This document shows positions 53,788 to 63,613 of a DNA stretch of 64,000 nucleotides, piece by piece. Location: contig JAZKEF010000016.1 of the NCBI GenBank assembly GCA_040387195.1, positions 1 to 64,000 of the forward strand. Direction: 5' to 3'. Origin of the DNA: UKL13-3 sp040387195. GTDB taxonomy: Bacteria; Bacteroidota; Bacteroidia; UKL13-3. Under the pieces are notes generated by a model, which worked only from the letters and a program-made list of their open reading frames with translations, searched no databases and was not told the origin of the DNA. Positions within the stretch are counted from its first letter, which is position 1, and each line of letters starts with the position of its first letter. Made by a program: the position numbers and the translations under genes.

Positions 53788-56090
53788 TTGTTCTTTTTTC
53801 CTTTCAACGTTACCAATGTTGCATAAATCTGTGATTTGAGTAAGTCTTTTCTATCCTTAGTGTCAAAATGAACAATGTTTCCATGAATCATTTTATTTTC
53901 CTGCATATCCAGTACTACCAATACGAAGGCGCATTCCTTTTCAGGAAAAAACTTGGTTACCAGCCATGGGAGCAAAATCGGATATATAACCGATATGATG
54001 GTTGCAAGCGCAATGGTACTGCCCGGCACCTTCTGGATGGTTGATACATTCACAAAAAGAGCGGCATAGCGTGTATCATAACGTTCCGAAATTTCCTTGA
54101 TCCGGTTAAAATCAGTTGCTATAGCATTTGATTGGGTATGGTCAAAGTACTCAGATACCCATTCTTTTAATACGGTATAATCATTAAAACGTGTACTATC
54201 TTTAGCTTGAATATTATTAGCCGCCATTAGTTCGAGGTTAAAATCGGCTTCTTTTGCACACACCTTAAGCATGTCGCGCAATTCTATTTCTGATTCCTCA
54301 TTGGCAATATGGTCAATGGCTATGCGTTTACGCTGGTCATTTAGGATATATTCAGGTTCAATCAGAATGAGATTTTTTACATTCGATAAGTTGAGCCTTT
54401 TTTTGGAACCCTTAATCGTTTTATCCTCCTTCTTTTCATCCGTCTGCTCTTCTTCTTTTGATTCGGATGAGTTTCTCAGTTTGCGCTTCGGATTCGCTTC
54501 GGCTATTGTTTTATAACGCGTTGCAAATTCTGTATCTTTTTTGAGTTCGGAGAGTGCAAAACGCGAAAGACTTCTATCAAACCAATAAGCCTGCTTTTTA
54601 ATTTTACCTTTTTTAATTTTGCCCTTTTTTTCAGGCACAAGTGAGTTGCCAAGAGATGACGTATCGGGTTTGTAGTAACTTTCAATTACAGCGAATGTAA
54701 ACTCTGTACTGTCGGCAAAATCCTCAACATTTCGCGCAAAAGCAGTTGTATATTCGGTTATGGAAAGATCAATGATTTGTTCGGTGTCAAAGTTTTTGGG
54801 AGTTGTTTGGTGTACATACCAGGCATATCTTAAGGCAAGCAAATTCAATTCTTCTTTCTGGAATTTGCGAAGCAGGTAGTTCGGGGCTTTCAGTTCATCA
54901 TGCGCTTTTGCCGGCAATGTTATTTTTTTGGACAACTGACCATGATTGGTAGCATAGGCAATTCTGTAAAGTGTTGCTGCCATCATGCGTTTTAAATAAG
55001 TGTTTTTGGGATATTTCTGCAATAAAGTACTGATATGATAGAATGCCATATCGAGTTCATTATTGATAAGGTAAATTCTGCATAGCTCAAAATGGCATAA
55101 TTCCCTGACGTATTCAAATTCTGCTTTCGAAACAAGGTAATTCGGTTTACCAATGGTATCTGATACTTTTAAATCGGATAGAATATTCTCGATTCGGGAA
55201 TCCAAAGATGGATGCGTAGATAGTACATCCTCATTTTCTTCTTCTTCTTTCGCTTTTTCATCTTCCTCAACAGCATTTTCCTTTTGTTTAGGTTCATTCT
55301 CGATGAGATAGGACGATGGAATACGGTAAAGTCCAACTTCCAGCAATGAGTGCGTAAACGGAGTTGTAAAAATTGGGGTAACACTATAGCGAAGTCCGTT
55401 TAAGGATGACGCAGCAGCATAAGCGTTGTAGCCGGCTTTACGCATGTAATCAAAACCGACTTCGTCTGCTTCGGTTTCATTTTCCCTAGAGTATTCACGA
55501 ATAGATTTTAGTTTTTCGTCATTCGAACTGTGGTTGTATGTACCTTCGTTTCGTTGCGCTTTTTTGTACTCCGCATGACGGTTAATCGAATGTTTTTTGC
55601 TGTAATGGGCAGTCTCATGTCCAAGAATAAATGCCAACTCAGCCTCATTTTGGCATCTTGCAATCAGCCCGATCTGAACAAATACAAATCCTTCGTTATA
55701 TGCATACGCATTGGCGTTTTCGTATTTTATCGGATAAAACTTAAGTTGTTTGCGAAGTGACGGCTCTTTGGCTAATAGTTTATCTGCAACTTTTCCTAAA
55801 TAGGTTGAAACCTGGTCCTGAAAAACCACTTTTCCGCTTTTAAGCACTAGGTCTATCTGGTTATTGCTTTCTAAAAGGAATTCTTTTTTGTCCCTTTTTG
55901 TTTTTGCCTTGTCTTTTTTATCTATTTTTTTGAGTGCGCTCTGATACCGTCCTTTAATGGATGTAACAAATTCCTCAGGAATGGTACCCCTTGATTGCAT
56001 GGGGGTATAATCTGTTTGGAACTGGGCCCTAGAAGTAATTGCCAATAATGTAATTGACATCAGGACCATGGTTTTTCTTATGATGAGCAT
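53784..56090 (-). CDS. M48 family zinc metallopeptidase with long C-terminal extension
   Basis: 768 aa from the ATG at 56090; an earlier ATG at 56114 would add eight residues before the signal-like segment. The leader ends near SRAQ. The zinc site LGHETAH (HETAH at 158-162) and the downstream ETEADEVGFDYMRKAG, which gives the third ligand Glu, define an M48 (Ste24/BepA-like) peptidase. The next ~540 residues include a KE-rich segment and helical, TPR-like parts (RIYLINNELDMAFYHISTLL) as in BepA, and a late hydrophobic stretch ALATIISVIYPILLPWLVTK. BepA-type proteins act on outer-membrane protein assembly. It overlaps the barrel-like gene. Confidence 0.82.
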   Translation of the reverse strand: MLIIRKTMVLMSITLLAITSRAQFQTDYTPMQSRGTIPEEFVTSIKGRYQSALKKIDKKDKAKTKRDKKEFLLESNNQIDLVLKSGKVVFQDQVSTYLGKVADKLLAKEPSLRKQLKFYPIKYENANAYAYNEGFVFVQIGLIARCQNEAELAFILGHETAHYSKKHSINRHAEYKKAQRNEGTYNHSSNDEKLKSIREYSRENETEADEVGFDYMRKAGYNAYAAASSLNGLRYSVTPIFTTPFTHSLLEVGLYRIPSSYLIENEPKQKENAVEEDEKAKEEEENEDVLSTHPSLDSRIENILSDLKVSDTIGKPNYLVSKAEFEYVRELCHFELCRIYLINNELDMAFYHISTLLQKYPKNTYLKRMMAATLYRIAYATNHGQLSKKITLPAKAHDELKAPNYLLRKFQKEELNLLALRYAWYVHQTTPKNFDTEQIIDLSITEYTTAFARNVEDFADSTEFTFAVIESYYKPDTSSLGNSLVPEKKGKIKKGKIKKQAYWFDRSLSRFALSELKKDTEFATRYKTIAEANPKRKLRNSSESKEEEQTDEKKEDKTIKGSKKRLNLSNVKNLILIEPEYILNDQRKRIAIDHIANEESEIELRDMLKVCAKEADFNLELMAANNIQAKDSTRFNDYTVLKEWVSEYFDHTQSNAIATDFNRIKEISERYDTRYAALFVNVSTIQKVPGSTIALATIISVIYPILLPWLVTKFFPEKECAFVLVVLDMQENKMIHGNIVHFDTKDRKDLLKSQIYATLVTLKGKKNK

Positions 56091-56168
56091 TGGGTTAGTA
56101 CATTTTAGTTGCACACAATTGTATAAAAAATATCTTCGTAAAGTAAATTTATTTGCAATGAGAAGTAT

Positions 56169-56813
56169 ATGAAAATATTTATTATACCTGTTTTAATGCT
56201 TTCTTTTATTGCAGGGCTGGGACTGGCTGGCTGTGTACCAGAGCAGGAGGATGCTGATGCAACACTTGCAATTGTTCCGGAGAAAAAATTGTCGGCTGTA
56301 GAGATAGCTGCACTAGGAGATACATCAACATGTGTGTTTTCCTCTTCATTAGGCCGGGTTGTAGTAACCCTCGATTCCAATCTTAATATATTGCCACCGC
56401 CAAGGGGAAATTATGATTTTGTGGCATCCAGAATGCCATGGGACAATGATGCGATAGAATTGTTACACTCGTCTTTCTCCGGATATGATGATGAATTACG
56501 CCTGTCATTTTTCAATTATTCAACCAATAGTTACGGTATCAGGGCAGGAGTGTATGGTACGACATCCGGCTATGGGAATGGAAGAGTAACCATAACCGGT
56601 AAATACATGACAAACGGATCTTCAGGTGAGAGAAGTATTACACCCATTGGAAATCCTAAGATTTATGTAAAAAAGGCATCGAATGGAATAAATGGGTATG
56701 AAATTATTTTTTGTGAAGTGAAGATGAATTGGCAATATATGTATTCGTTTTCCATGAACAAATACTATTATACTCCTGTTACACTCAATGGCAAAGTGAT
56801 GTTGTACAACTAA
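56169..56813 (+). CDS. Putative lipoprotein of unknown function
   Basis: 214 aa. The leader ends in LAGC (Cys ~22), a good lipobox. The mature part is acidic (VPEQEDADAT), then beta-rich with a conserved-looking Gly-rich section YGTTSGYGNGRVTITGKY and a C-terminal MNKYYYTPVTLNGKVML. No domain is recognised. It is divergent from the M48 gene, 78 bp apart, and convergent with selD, with only two bases between the stops. Confidence 0.65.
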   Translation: MKIFIIPVLMLSFIAGLGLAGCVPEQEDADATLAIVPEKKLSAVEIAALGDTSTCVFSSSLGRVVVTLDSNLNILPPPRGNYDFVASRMPWDNDAIELLHSSFSGYDDELRLSFFNYSTNSYGIRAGVYGTTSGYGNGRVTITGKYMTNGSSGERSITPIGNPKIYVKKASNGINGYEIIFCEVKMNWQYMYSFSMNKYYYTPVTLNGKVMLYN

Positions 56814-56815
56814 GG

Positions 56816-57859
56816 TTAGCGAATACGTACCACTTTACCTGCTGATGCACAAAATGTACCAATACGAAAAAGGGATACTCCGTGTTTGAATGATAAATCC
56901 TCAATATTGGGAAGAGATTGTGGTTCCACACTGATTAATAACCCTCCGTTGGTTTGCGGATCGGGTAATAATGCAAATGATTCTGTTGCATTCACAGTTG
57001 CAGCAATCTCCACCTTTTCACTGTAAGCATTCCAGTTGCGGTAAGTAGCATCAGGAATGATAAACTGGCCTGCGTATTGGATGGCTGCTTCCAATTTAGG
57101 AATAGCGGCATAATGGATTTCAGCACTCATACCTGAGCCTTCACACATTTCCACAAGATGACCTAATAATCCGAAACCGGTAATATCCGTCATGGCTGTT
57201 ACACCTTTTTCTTTTCCAAGAATTTCACCAAATGAGTTTAACTGAATCAATTGTTCATTGAGAATGCTTTCATGCTCTGGCAAGAGTTTTTCGCGTTTTT
57301 GGGCAGTTGCCAGTATGCCCACCCCAATGGGTTTAGTGAGTAAAATAATATCCCCCTCCTTTGCAGTATCGTTTCGTTTGATGTTTGCAACAGGAGCCAA
57401 CCCATTTACGGATAAGCCAAAAAAGGGTTCAGCGGAGTCAATGGTATGTCCGCCCGAAATTACAATGCCTGCCTGTGCGCAAATGTCTCTGGCTCCATCT
57501 AATACTTTGGCGGCAACCTCAGCAGGAATCTTATCAATGGGCCATCCTAAAATGGCTATTGCGGTAATTGGTTTGCCTCCCATGGCATATACATCACTGA
57601 TGGCATTTGCTGCAGCTGCCTGACCAAATGTATATGCATCATCTACAATGGGCATAAAAAAGTCGGTGGTTACAATCAGTGCCTGCCCATTTTGCAAATC
57701 GTATACAGCAGCATCATCGTTGTGGTTATTCCCGACCAATAACTGCTGGTTACCGGATATACGTGTAGATGCCAATATTTGTTCGAGAACAGCAGGGGCA
57801 ATTTTGCATCCGCATCCTGCACCCTTTGCAAACCGGGATAGTTTAATGTCTTCTGTCAT
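56816..57859 (-). CDS. selD: Selenide, water dikinase (selenophosphate synthetase)
   Basis: 347 aa. It makes selenophosphate from selenide and ATP. The N-terminal FAKGAGCGCK has Cys16 (codon TGC) where many SelD proteins have selenocysteine, so this is the Cys form. DDAAVYDLQNGQALIVTTDF, FGQAAAANAISDVYAMGG and GGHTIDSAEPFFGLSV are the ATP-binding blocks. Its ATG overlaps the stop of the mnmH gene by four bases. Together they support 2-selenouridine in tRNA, not selenoprotein synthesis; no selA or selB is here. Confidence 0.94.
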   Translation of the reverse strand: MTEDIKLSRFAKGAGCGCKIAPAVLEQILASTRISGNQQLLVGNNHNDDAAVYDLQNGQALIVTTDFFMPIVDDAYTFGQAAAANAISDVYAMGGKPITAIAILGWPIDKIPAEVAAKVLDGARDICAQAGIVISGGHTIDSAEPFFGLSVNGLAPVANIKRNDTAKEGDIILLTKPIGVGILATAQKREKLLPEHESILNEQLIQLNSFGEILGKEKGVTAMTDITGFGLLGHLVEMCEGSGMSAEIHYAAIPKLEAAIQYAGQFIIPDATYRNWNAYSEKVEIAATVNATESFALLPDPQTNGGLLISVEPQSLPNIEDLSFKHGVSLFRIGTFCASAGKVVRIR

Positions 57860-58942
57860 GTTGATAGCGGTTGTGTGGTTTTGAGCACCTGTATTGCATT
57901 AGCAATCGGATCTACAGTGGGTGCAGGGATCAATTGAACAGTGCGGTTTGATTTTTCCATGGCTTGCATGTATTGCTTATCATAGTAGGAAAGTAAAATA
58001 CGAAAGCATGAGCGCACATCATTTTCGAGTAAAAAATTGATGGCATTTTTAGTGTCCAGTCCACCCAGTCTTTTTTGAATACGAATAATAGCGTTTACCA
58101 GTCTTTCCTTGTCAAATTTCCCATAACCTGCTACAATAAAACTGAGTCGTTCTTNNNNNNNNNNNNNCAAATGGAATATCCAGCGCCCATAACGGGGCCT
58201 CCTGCATGCTGTTATAAAAGAGTTCGGTAAGGTTAATCAATCCGATGCGCCTGCTTTCATTTTCGATCCAAATGGGTTGTTCCTGATGGAAAGAACCGTC
58301 ACTATTGATTTGGTAAAAGGGTTGTAAGGCAAATGCCAGTTCATTTTCAAAATGTTCCTGCGAAGGCTGTTCATCCATTCCCAAACTTCCAAATGCCGAA
58401 CCTTTATGAGAAGCGATCTTTTCCAGGTCAATCACTTTCTTTCCTTGTTTGGCAAGTTGATGCAGTACTTCTGTTTTCCCGCTTCCTGTAAAACCACCGA
58501 GTGCCATAAGTCTGAAAGGTAGGTCGAGTTGCTGCAATACCCACTGCCGGTAGTGTTTGTATCCACCTTCCAACAGGTAAACATCAAAACCGTAAAAACT
58601 AAGTAGCCAGGCCATGGCTCCGCTGCGCATGCCTCCGCGCCAACAGTGTACCAGTAGCTTTTTATCTTCCTGCTTGCACTTTTTTAAAATGGTTTCGGCC
58701 TGCTCTACAAAGGCAAGCATGTTTGGTCCAAAATGTTTCAAGCCAATTTTAATAGCATCTTCTCTGCTCACCTGTTTGTAAGTGGTGCCTATTTCCTTGC
58801 GTTGTGCGTCATCAAATATGGGAAAGGAAGAGGCTCCGGGAATATGGGCATAAGCAAACTCGGCCGGACTGCGTACATCTAAAATGGGATGGGTTTTACC
58901 CAACGCCAGGAATTCGCTTACAGTGAGCTTTTGTATGGGCAT
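57856..58942 (-). CDS. mnmH: tRNA 2-selenouridine synthase, interrupted by an assembly gap
   Basis: Reads from the ATG at 58942 on the - strand. The rhodanese domain (res ~1-130) includes ILDVRSPAEFAYAHIPGA and the active-site loop LLVHCWRGGMRSGA with Cys100. The P-loop domain follows with LGGFTGSGKTEVL (~148-160). Thirteen N at 58155-58167 split the frame; the rest (ERLSFIVAGYGKFDKERLVN to LKTTQPLST) continues to 57856. MnmH replaces sulfur by selenium in the wobble uridine of Lys, Glu and Gln tRNAs via a geranylated intermediate. SelD follows as donor. Confidence 0.92.
58155..58167. other. Assembly gap (13 N) inside mnmH
   Basis: Thirteen N of arbitrary length shift the frame in an otherwise intact gene. 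Confidence 0.95.
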
Positions 58943-59028
58943 GAGTTTGATTTATCCCGACCAAGATAAAGTGTTTGAATCAGAATAGCTATTGTACATT
59001 TGACTTCAGGGTGGATACAAGAAGTAAG

Positions 59029-60567
59029 TTATTCAGTATAATGAATATTCATCAATTCAATTGCTTTTTTTGCCGGAATAGCAAATCCAAGTCCCTCCAT
59101 TCCTCTTCCGATGATTTTTTTTACAATAACACCGATAACAATTCCATTTTCATTAATAAGCGGTCCGCCACTATTTCCCGGATTGATACTCACATCAGTT
59201 TGTATATATTCTCTTCCTTCAATGGCCCGGTTACCGCTCACAATGCCTTTCGATACGCTCTGTCCTAATTCCATGGAAGCAGGCGTTCCTATTGCAACTA
59301 CGGGCTCGCCAATCTCTGTTTCCTCGATATTTTTCATCTGCAGGTAAGGGGTGTTCTCCTTTTCTATTTTAATTACAGCAAGGTCATAGTAATCATCATA
59401 GCGTATAACTTTGGCAATAAAATTTGTTGTGTCTTTTCCAATACGAACTTTAAGGGTTTGTGCATCATCGATTACATGATAGTTGGTTAAAATATAACCC
59501 TTGTTGTTAATCAGAAAACCGCTGCCGAAACTCTCTTCTCCCTCAATGGTAACAACAGATTTTGTGCTGGTTTTAATCATCTCCTTAATGTCATTGAACT
59601 TAACATTAAAGGCTGAAGCCTCGATTTTAAGCGAATCAAATTCTGTTTGAAAAAAGGCATTCGCCTCCTGAATAGATTGAATTAACGTTGTATCGGTCAA
59701 TACAAGACCTACATTATCGTATAAGGCTTTTCGGAACAGAGAATTATGGTCATCGGCATTGCCAAAACCATAATTTACAACTTCAATCTCTTGTTTTTTA
59801 TCTTTTTCGAGTACAATCAAATAGTGCATTTTGAGGTTGTAGAACCCATAAGTGTAATAATTATCCTTGAATTTGGTAGAAAATGTTCTGAAAGTAAACT
59901 CCTTGATTGTAGGTTTAACAGAGGTAAATAATTTATGAGAAGCCGCAATCATTTTCTCTTGTTTTGAAATCTCTTCACATTGAGATATTACAAAATAATT
60001 GTGGTGAAAAATATTGCAGAGTTGCGTCCGTATATTTTTATTGGTACCGAAAATAGGATCATAGGCAACACCTTCATTTACCATGGTGAAAAAACGGGTA
60101 TGGTCATCTCTTCCAAGCAATGTCTGAGGTTTAATGGAATTGGTGAGCGGGCCAAGTGCAATCCTGGTGGTATTATTTTTTTTAGAATAGCTTTTATGCA
60201 CAAACAAGTCATAAGAACCGCCCTTAATCTGTCCAAGATTATCATAACGCACAAAAAGATTAGCCGGCATTCGGGCGGACGAAAGGGGCTTAATATTGAG
60301 TTCAAGAATCTCCTTTATGGGAATATTGATATAGGCTTCTTCAGTTTTGTCACCCTTAACAATAAATTCATGTGACCGGAGCTTTTTTTTCTCCAGTTTT
60401 ATTGGGGCATAACCGATCAGCTCTTCATTTTCCCTATAATATATCCCCACGCGGTCATCAATGTCTGAATTGATTTGAAGTACATTTTTATCGGTATTTT
60501 GTGCAAGGCAGGTATTTAAACAGTATTGGCCGAGAATAAAACACAAAATGAGTAGGCGTCTTTCCAT
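59029..60567 (-). CDS. Trypsin-like (HtrA-type) serine protease with unique N-terminal half
   Basis: 512 aa. The signal peptide ends near CLAQ (res 23). The first ~325 residues are unlike known domains (RVGIYYRENEELIGYAPIKL, FVRYDNLGQIKGGSYDLFV). The C-terminal ~180 residues form a trypsin-like domain of the S1C type: His364 in GYILTNYHVID, Asp395 in YDDYYDLAVIKI, Ser466 in INPGNSGGPL. No PDZ domain follows, so it is not a standard DegP. It probably acts in the periplasm or at the outer membrane. The N-terminal part may be a sensor or substrate module, but nothing shows this. Confidence 0.85.
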   Translation of the reverse strand: MERRLLILCFILGQYCLNTCLAQNTDKNVLQINSDIDDRVGIYYRENEELIGYAPIKLEKKKLRSHEFIVKGDKTEEAYINIPIKEILELNIKPLSSARMPANLFVRYDNLGQIKGGSYDLFVHKSYSKKNNTTRIALGPLTNSIKPQTLLGRDDHTRFFTMVNEGVAYDPIFGTNKNIRTQLCNIFHHNYFVISQCEEISKQEKMIAASHKLFTSVKPTIKEFTFRTFSTKFKDNYYTYGFYNLKMHYLIVLEKDKKQEIEVVNYGFGNADDHNSLFRKALYDNVGLVLTDTTLIQSIQEANAFFQTEFDSLKIEASAFNVKFNDIKEMIKTSTKSVVTIEGEESFGSGFLINNKGYILTNYHVIDDAQTLKVRIGKDTTNFIAKVIRYDDYYDLAVIKIEKENTPYLQMKNIEETEIGEPVVAIGTPASMELGQSVSKGIVSGNRAIEGREYIQTDVSINPGNSGGPLINENGIVIGVIVKKIIGRGMEGLGFAIPAKKAIELMNIHYTE

Positions 60568-60614
60568 TTGCTAATTTATGTAATTCAATTATACTTGTAT
60601 AAAATCAAAACCTT

Positions 60615-62177
60615 ATGAAAAAAATTGTATTTGTACTCACTCTGGTGCTTTTGAATGGAATTCTCATTGCACAAGAGGTTGATTTAAAATGGGCAAAGGA
60701 AGAGAAAGTTGCTGGCAAATCAGCATCTCCCGACTTTATGGGTATCCGCAACGAAAAGATTTATGTAATTAAATCGGAAAATGTAAAAAAGGCCAAGAGC
60801 TATTATATTGATGTATATGATGCTGTAAGCCTTGAAGAAGAAACTAAAATTAATTTTGAAGAAGTTTTGCCCAAGGATGTTGGTGACAATGAGCTATACG
60901 GTGCTTATCTGTTGGACAATAAGATCCTTGTTATTACGACAACAAAAAACAAAGAACTTATGGCTACAGGCCTTGATCTGGAAGGAAAAGTGATCAAAGC
61001 AAAGGTTACCATTGATAAGGTAGATGGAAAGGATAAAGAATTTGATGGGTATGAGATGAGACTTTCTCCCGACAGATCAAAATTATTAGGTTTCAGGAAA
61101 GCTAAAGGGAAGGTTAAAAAGACTATAGCATTCAATTTTACATTGTTCGATAGTGAATTGAAACGTATAAGTGAGAAAAAAACCGAGTTGCCATATGAAG
61201 ATGAAAACTTTGACTTCCGCAATATCACCGTTGATGATAAAGGAGATGTATTTGGTGTTGCAGTAATTAAAATAGAAGGTAAACGTAAAAAATTTGATAC
61301 ACAGAAGGCCGTTCTCATGAATTTGGATTTGAGCAAAAGCAAACCCGAAATAAATGAAGTGAATCTGCCGTTTGAGAAACGTATTGCCTCTTCAATGTCA
61401 TTTATGATGAATGCCAGTAAAATAACAGTTGCCGGATTGTATGCTAATAACAAAGATGCTGAATTCCTGGAAGGGATATTTTATATTGAATTGAACAAAA
61501 GCAATTTTGAAGTTATTCAATCCAATTATGAAAAATTCAAAGCTGGTTTGCAAACAAGGAAGTTATCAAGTAATAAGATGGATAACAATGTAGGCTTTGG
61601 GTACGACATGAAGGATATTCATATCAATTCAAAGGGTGAGAAGTTCTTAACGTTTGAGAATTCCTCGATTGTTTTTGTATCATCTAAAAATGGAACCTCT
61701 AAGAATATCAGCAAGACGGATATTATTGTAGTTAAACTTTCGGAGACCAACAAGTTGTTATGGAATACGATGATCAACAAGAACCAATGGTTCAGAATTC
61801 CATATACTACTGCTGTTGGCTTTGGAGCTATCACTATTGAAATAAGCGTTTATAAATTCTACAAAAAGTTTGAGGATTTATTGTCGTATACCGTACTATA
61901 TAAGAATGATGAAATGTATTTCTTGTTCAATGATAATAACAAGAACATGAAAATGAAGAATACGGATAAGGCTTTTAATTCACTGAAGAAATCATATTCG
62001 GCCTTGATTAAGTTAGATATGGAAAAAGGTAAATGGGAGAAAAAATCAATTTTTACTGCCAAAGAAATGGAAAGAATGATTACTCCGAATAACTCCATTC
62101 AAGTCTCAGATAATAAGATATTAACCTTCTCTTATTTTAAGAAGGGAAGTTCAATCGGATATCTTACTATTGAATAG
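60615..62177 (+). CDS. Secreted hypothetical protein
   Basis: 520 aa with a clear signal peptide (MKKIVFVLTLVLLNGILIAQ). The mature protein is very rich in Lys, Asp and Asn and shows spaced strands reminiscent of a beta-propeller (DKGDVFGVAVIKIEGKRKK, NSKGEKFLTFENSSIVFVSS, DNKILTFSYFKKGSSIGYL), but no blade motif is certain and no enzyme motif is seen. There is no T9SS sorting tail, so it may stay in the periplasm. It lies back to back with the serine protease gene, 47 bp apart. Confidence 0.7.
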   Translation: MKKIVFVLTLVLLNGILIAQEVDLKWAKEEKVAGKSASPDFMGIRNEKIYVIKSENVKKAKSYYIDVYDAVSLEEETKINFEEVLPKDVGDNELYGAYLLDNKILVITTTKNKELMATGLDLEGKVIKAKVTIDKVDGKDKEFDGYEMRLSPDRSKLLGFRKAKGKVKKTIAFNFTLFDSELKRISEKKTELPYEDENFDFRNITVDDKGDVFGVAVIKIEGKRKKFDTQKAVLMNLDLSKSKPEINEVNLPFEKRIASSMSFMMNASKITVAGLYANNKDAEFLEGIFYIELNKSNFEVIQSNYEKFKAGLQTRKLSSNKMDNNVGFGYDMKDIHINSKGEKFLTFENSSIVFVSSKNGTSKNISKTDIIVVKLSETNKLLWNTMINKNQWFRIPYTTAVGFGAITIEISVYKFYKKFEDLLSYTVLYKNDEMYFLFNDNNKNMKMKNTDKAFNSLKKSYSALIKLDMEKGKWEKKSIFTAKEMERMITPNNSIQVSDNKILTFSYFKKGSSIGYLTIE

Positions 62178-62186
62178 TAGTCCAAC

Positions 62187-62223
62187 AAAAAAAGGCAGTG
62201 ATTTCAGATCACTGCCTTTTTTT
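62187..62223. terminator. Bidirectional terminator
   Basis: AAAAAAAGGCAGTGAT and ATCACTGCCTTTTTTT pair perfectly around TTCAG. It separates convergent genes. Confidence 0.92.
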
Positions 62224-62242
62224 ATGCCGTTAAGATTATCGA

Positions 62243-63382
62243 TTATTTCAATACTTCTCGCGAGATAACAATACGTTGTACCTCTGAGGTTCCTTCGTAA
62301 ATCTGGGTAATTTTGGCATCACGCATCAAACGCTCCACATGGTATTCTTTTACGTAACCATATCCTCCATGAATCTGAACAGCCTCAGTGGTAACCCACA
62401 TCGCTGTTTCGGATGCATACACTTTAGCCATTGCACTGGCCATTGCATAATCGCCATGGGCATCTTTTAAGGCTGCAGCTTTTAAGCACAACAAACGGGC
62501 CGCTTCAATTTGGGTAGCCATGTCGGCCAACTTAAACTGAATAGCCTGATGGTGCATGATTTCTTTACCAAATGCCTTGCGTTCTTTCGAATATTTTAAT
62601 GCCAGTTCATACGCACCGCTTGCTATACCCAATGCCTGAGAAGCAATACCAATACGACCACCTGCAAGTACTTTCATGGCAAAGGTAAATCCGAATCCAT
62701 CATCACCAATTCTGTTTTCCTTAGGTACTTTTACATCCTGGAACATAATAGAGTGGGTATCACTTCCGCGAATTCCCATCTTATCTTCTTTTTTTCCAAC
62801 GGTAACTCCGGCCCAACTTTTTTCAACAATAAAAGCATTGATACCTTTGTGTTTTTTCTCAACATCAGTTTGCGCAATCACCAGATAGTAGGTTCCCGAA
62901 TTTCCATTGGTGATCCAGTTTTTGGTACCATTCAAAATATAGTGATCCCCCATATCAACTGCCGTGGTGCGTTGCGAAGTAGCATCACTCCCTGCTTCAG
63001 GCTCAGAAAGCAAAAATGCTCCATGAACTTGTCCGCTGGCCATTGGTACCAAATATTTCTGTTTTTGTTCTTCTGTTCCGTATGTTTCCAATCCCCAGCA
63101 AACCAGTGAATTGTTTACCGAAACAACTACCGAGGCCGAAGCGTCAATCTTGGAAAGTTCTTCCATAGCCAATACATATGAAATGGTGTCCATTCCCGAT
63201 CCTCCGTATTTAGGATCAACCATCATACCCAAAAAACCGAGCTCACCCAGCTTTTTAATCTGCTCTGCAGGAAATTTTTGGTGTTCATCGCGCTCAATAA
63301 CACCCGGTAACAATTCGGTTTGTGCAAAATCGCGTGCTGCCTGCTGTACGTTTAAGTGTTCTTCGGAAAGTTCAAAGTTCAT
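62243..63382 (-). CDS. Acyl-CoA dehydrogenase
   Basis: 379 aa from the ATG at 63382; a longer frame to 63451 adds an untypical leader. It oxidises acyl-CoA to enoyl-CoA with FAD. FLLSEPEAGSDATSQRTTAV and YILNGTKNWITNGNSG are the FAD-binding middle, DKMGIRGSDTHSIMFQDVKV a family block, and the C-terminal ITQIYEGTSEVQRIVISR holds the catalytic Glu. The sequence resembles short-chain or butyryl-CoA dehydrogenases. No electron-transfer flavoprotein genes are adjacent. Confidence 0.94.
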   Translation of the reverse strand: MNFELSEEHLNVQQAARDFAQTELLPGVIERDEHQKFPAEQIKKLGELGFLGMMVDPKYGGSGMDTISYVLAMEELSKIDASASVVVSVNNSLVCWGLETYGTEEQKQKYLVPMASGQVHGAFLLSEPEAGSDATSQRTTAVDMGDHYILNGTKNWITNGNSGTYYLVIAQTDVEKKHKGINAFIVEKSWAGVTVGKKEDKMGIRGSDTHSIMFQDVKVPKENRIGDDGFGFTFAMKVLAGGRIGIASQALGIASGAYELALKYSKERKAFGKEIMHHQAIQFKLADMATQIEAARLLCLKAAALKDAHGDYAMASAMAKVYASETAMWVTTEAVQIHGGYGYVKEYHVERLMRDAKITQIYEGTSEVQRIVISREVLK

Positions 63383-63613
63383 ATGCTGTATAATTATGTA
63401 GTTGAAACAATTAGGAAGCTGCGAAAATACTGATATAGCTTGTAATTGCAAATGTTATTGAGCAAGGCTGTTGGCGATTGGACGTTAGCTGCCAGAAGAT
63501 TAAGAGATAAGGGGATTAAGGGATTGAGAGATTAGGGATTAAGGGAGAACCGGAAGATCTAAAATGAGCTACCGAAAAACTGCAGACCATGGACCACAGA
63601 CTATGGACATTTC

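Noticed and set aside
56816..57859. Selenocysteine codon in selD
   Set aside because: The codon at the Sec site reads TGC (Cys), not TGA.
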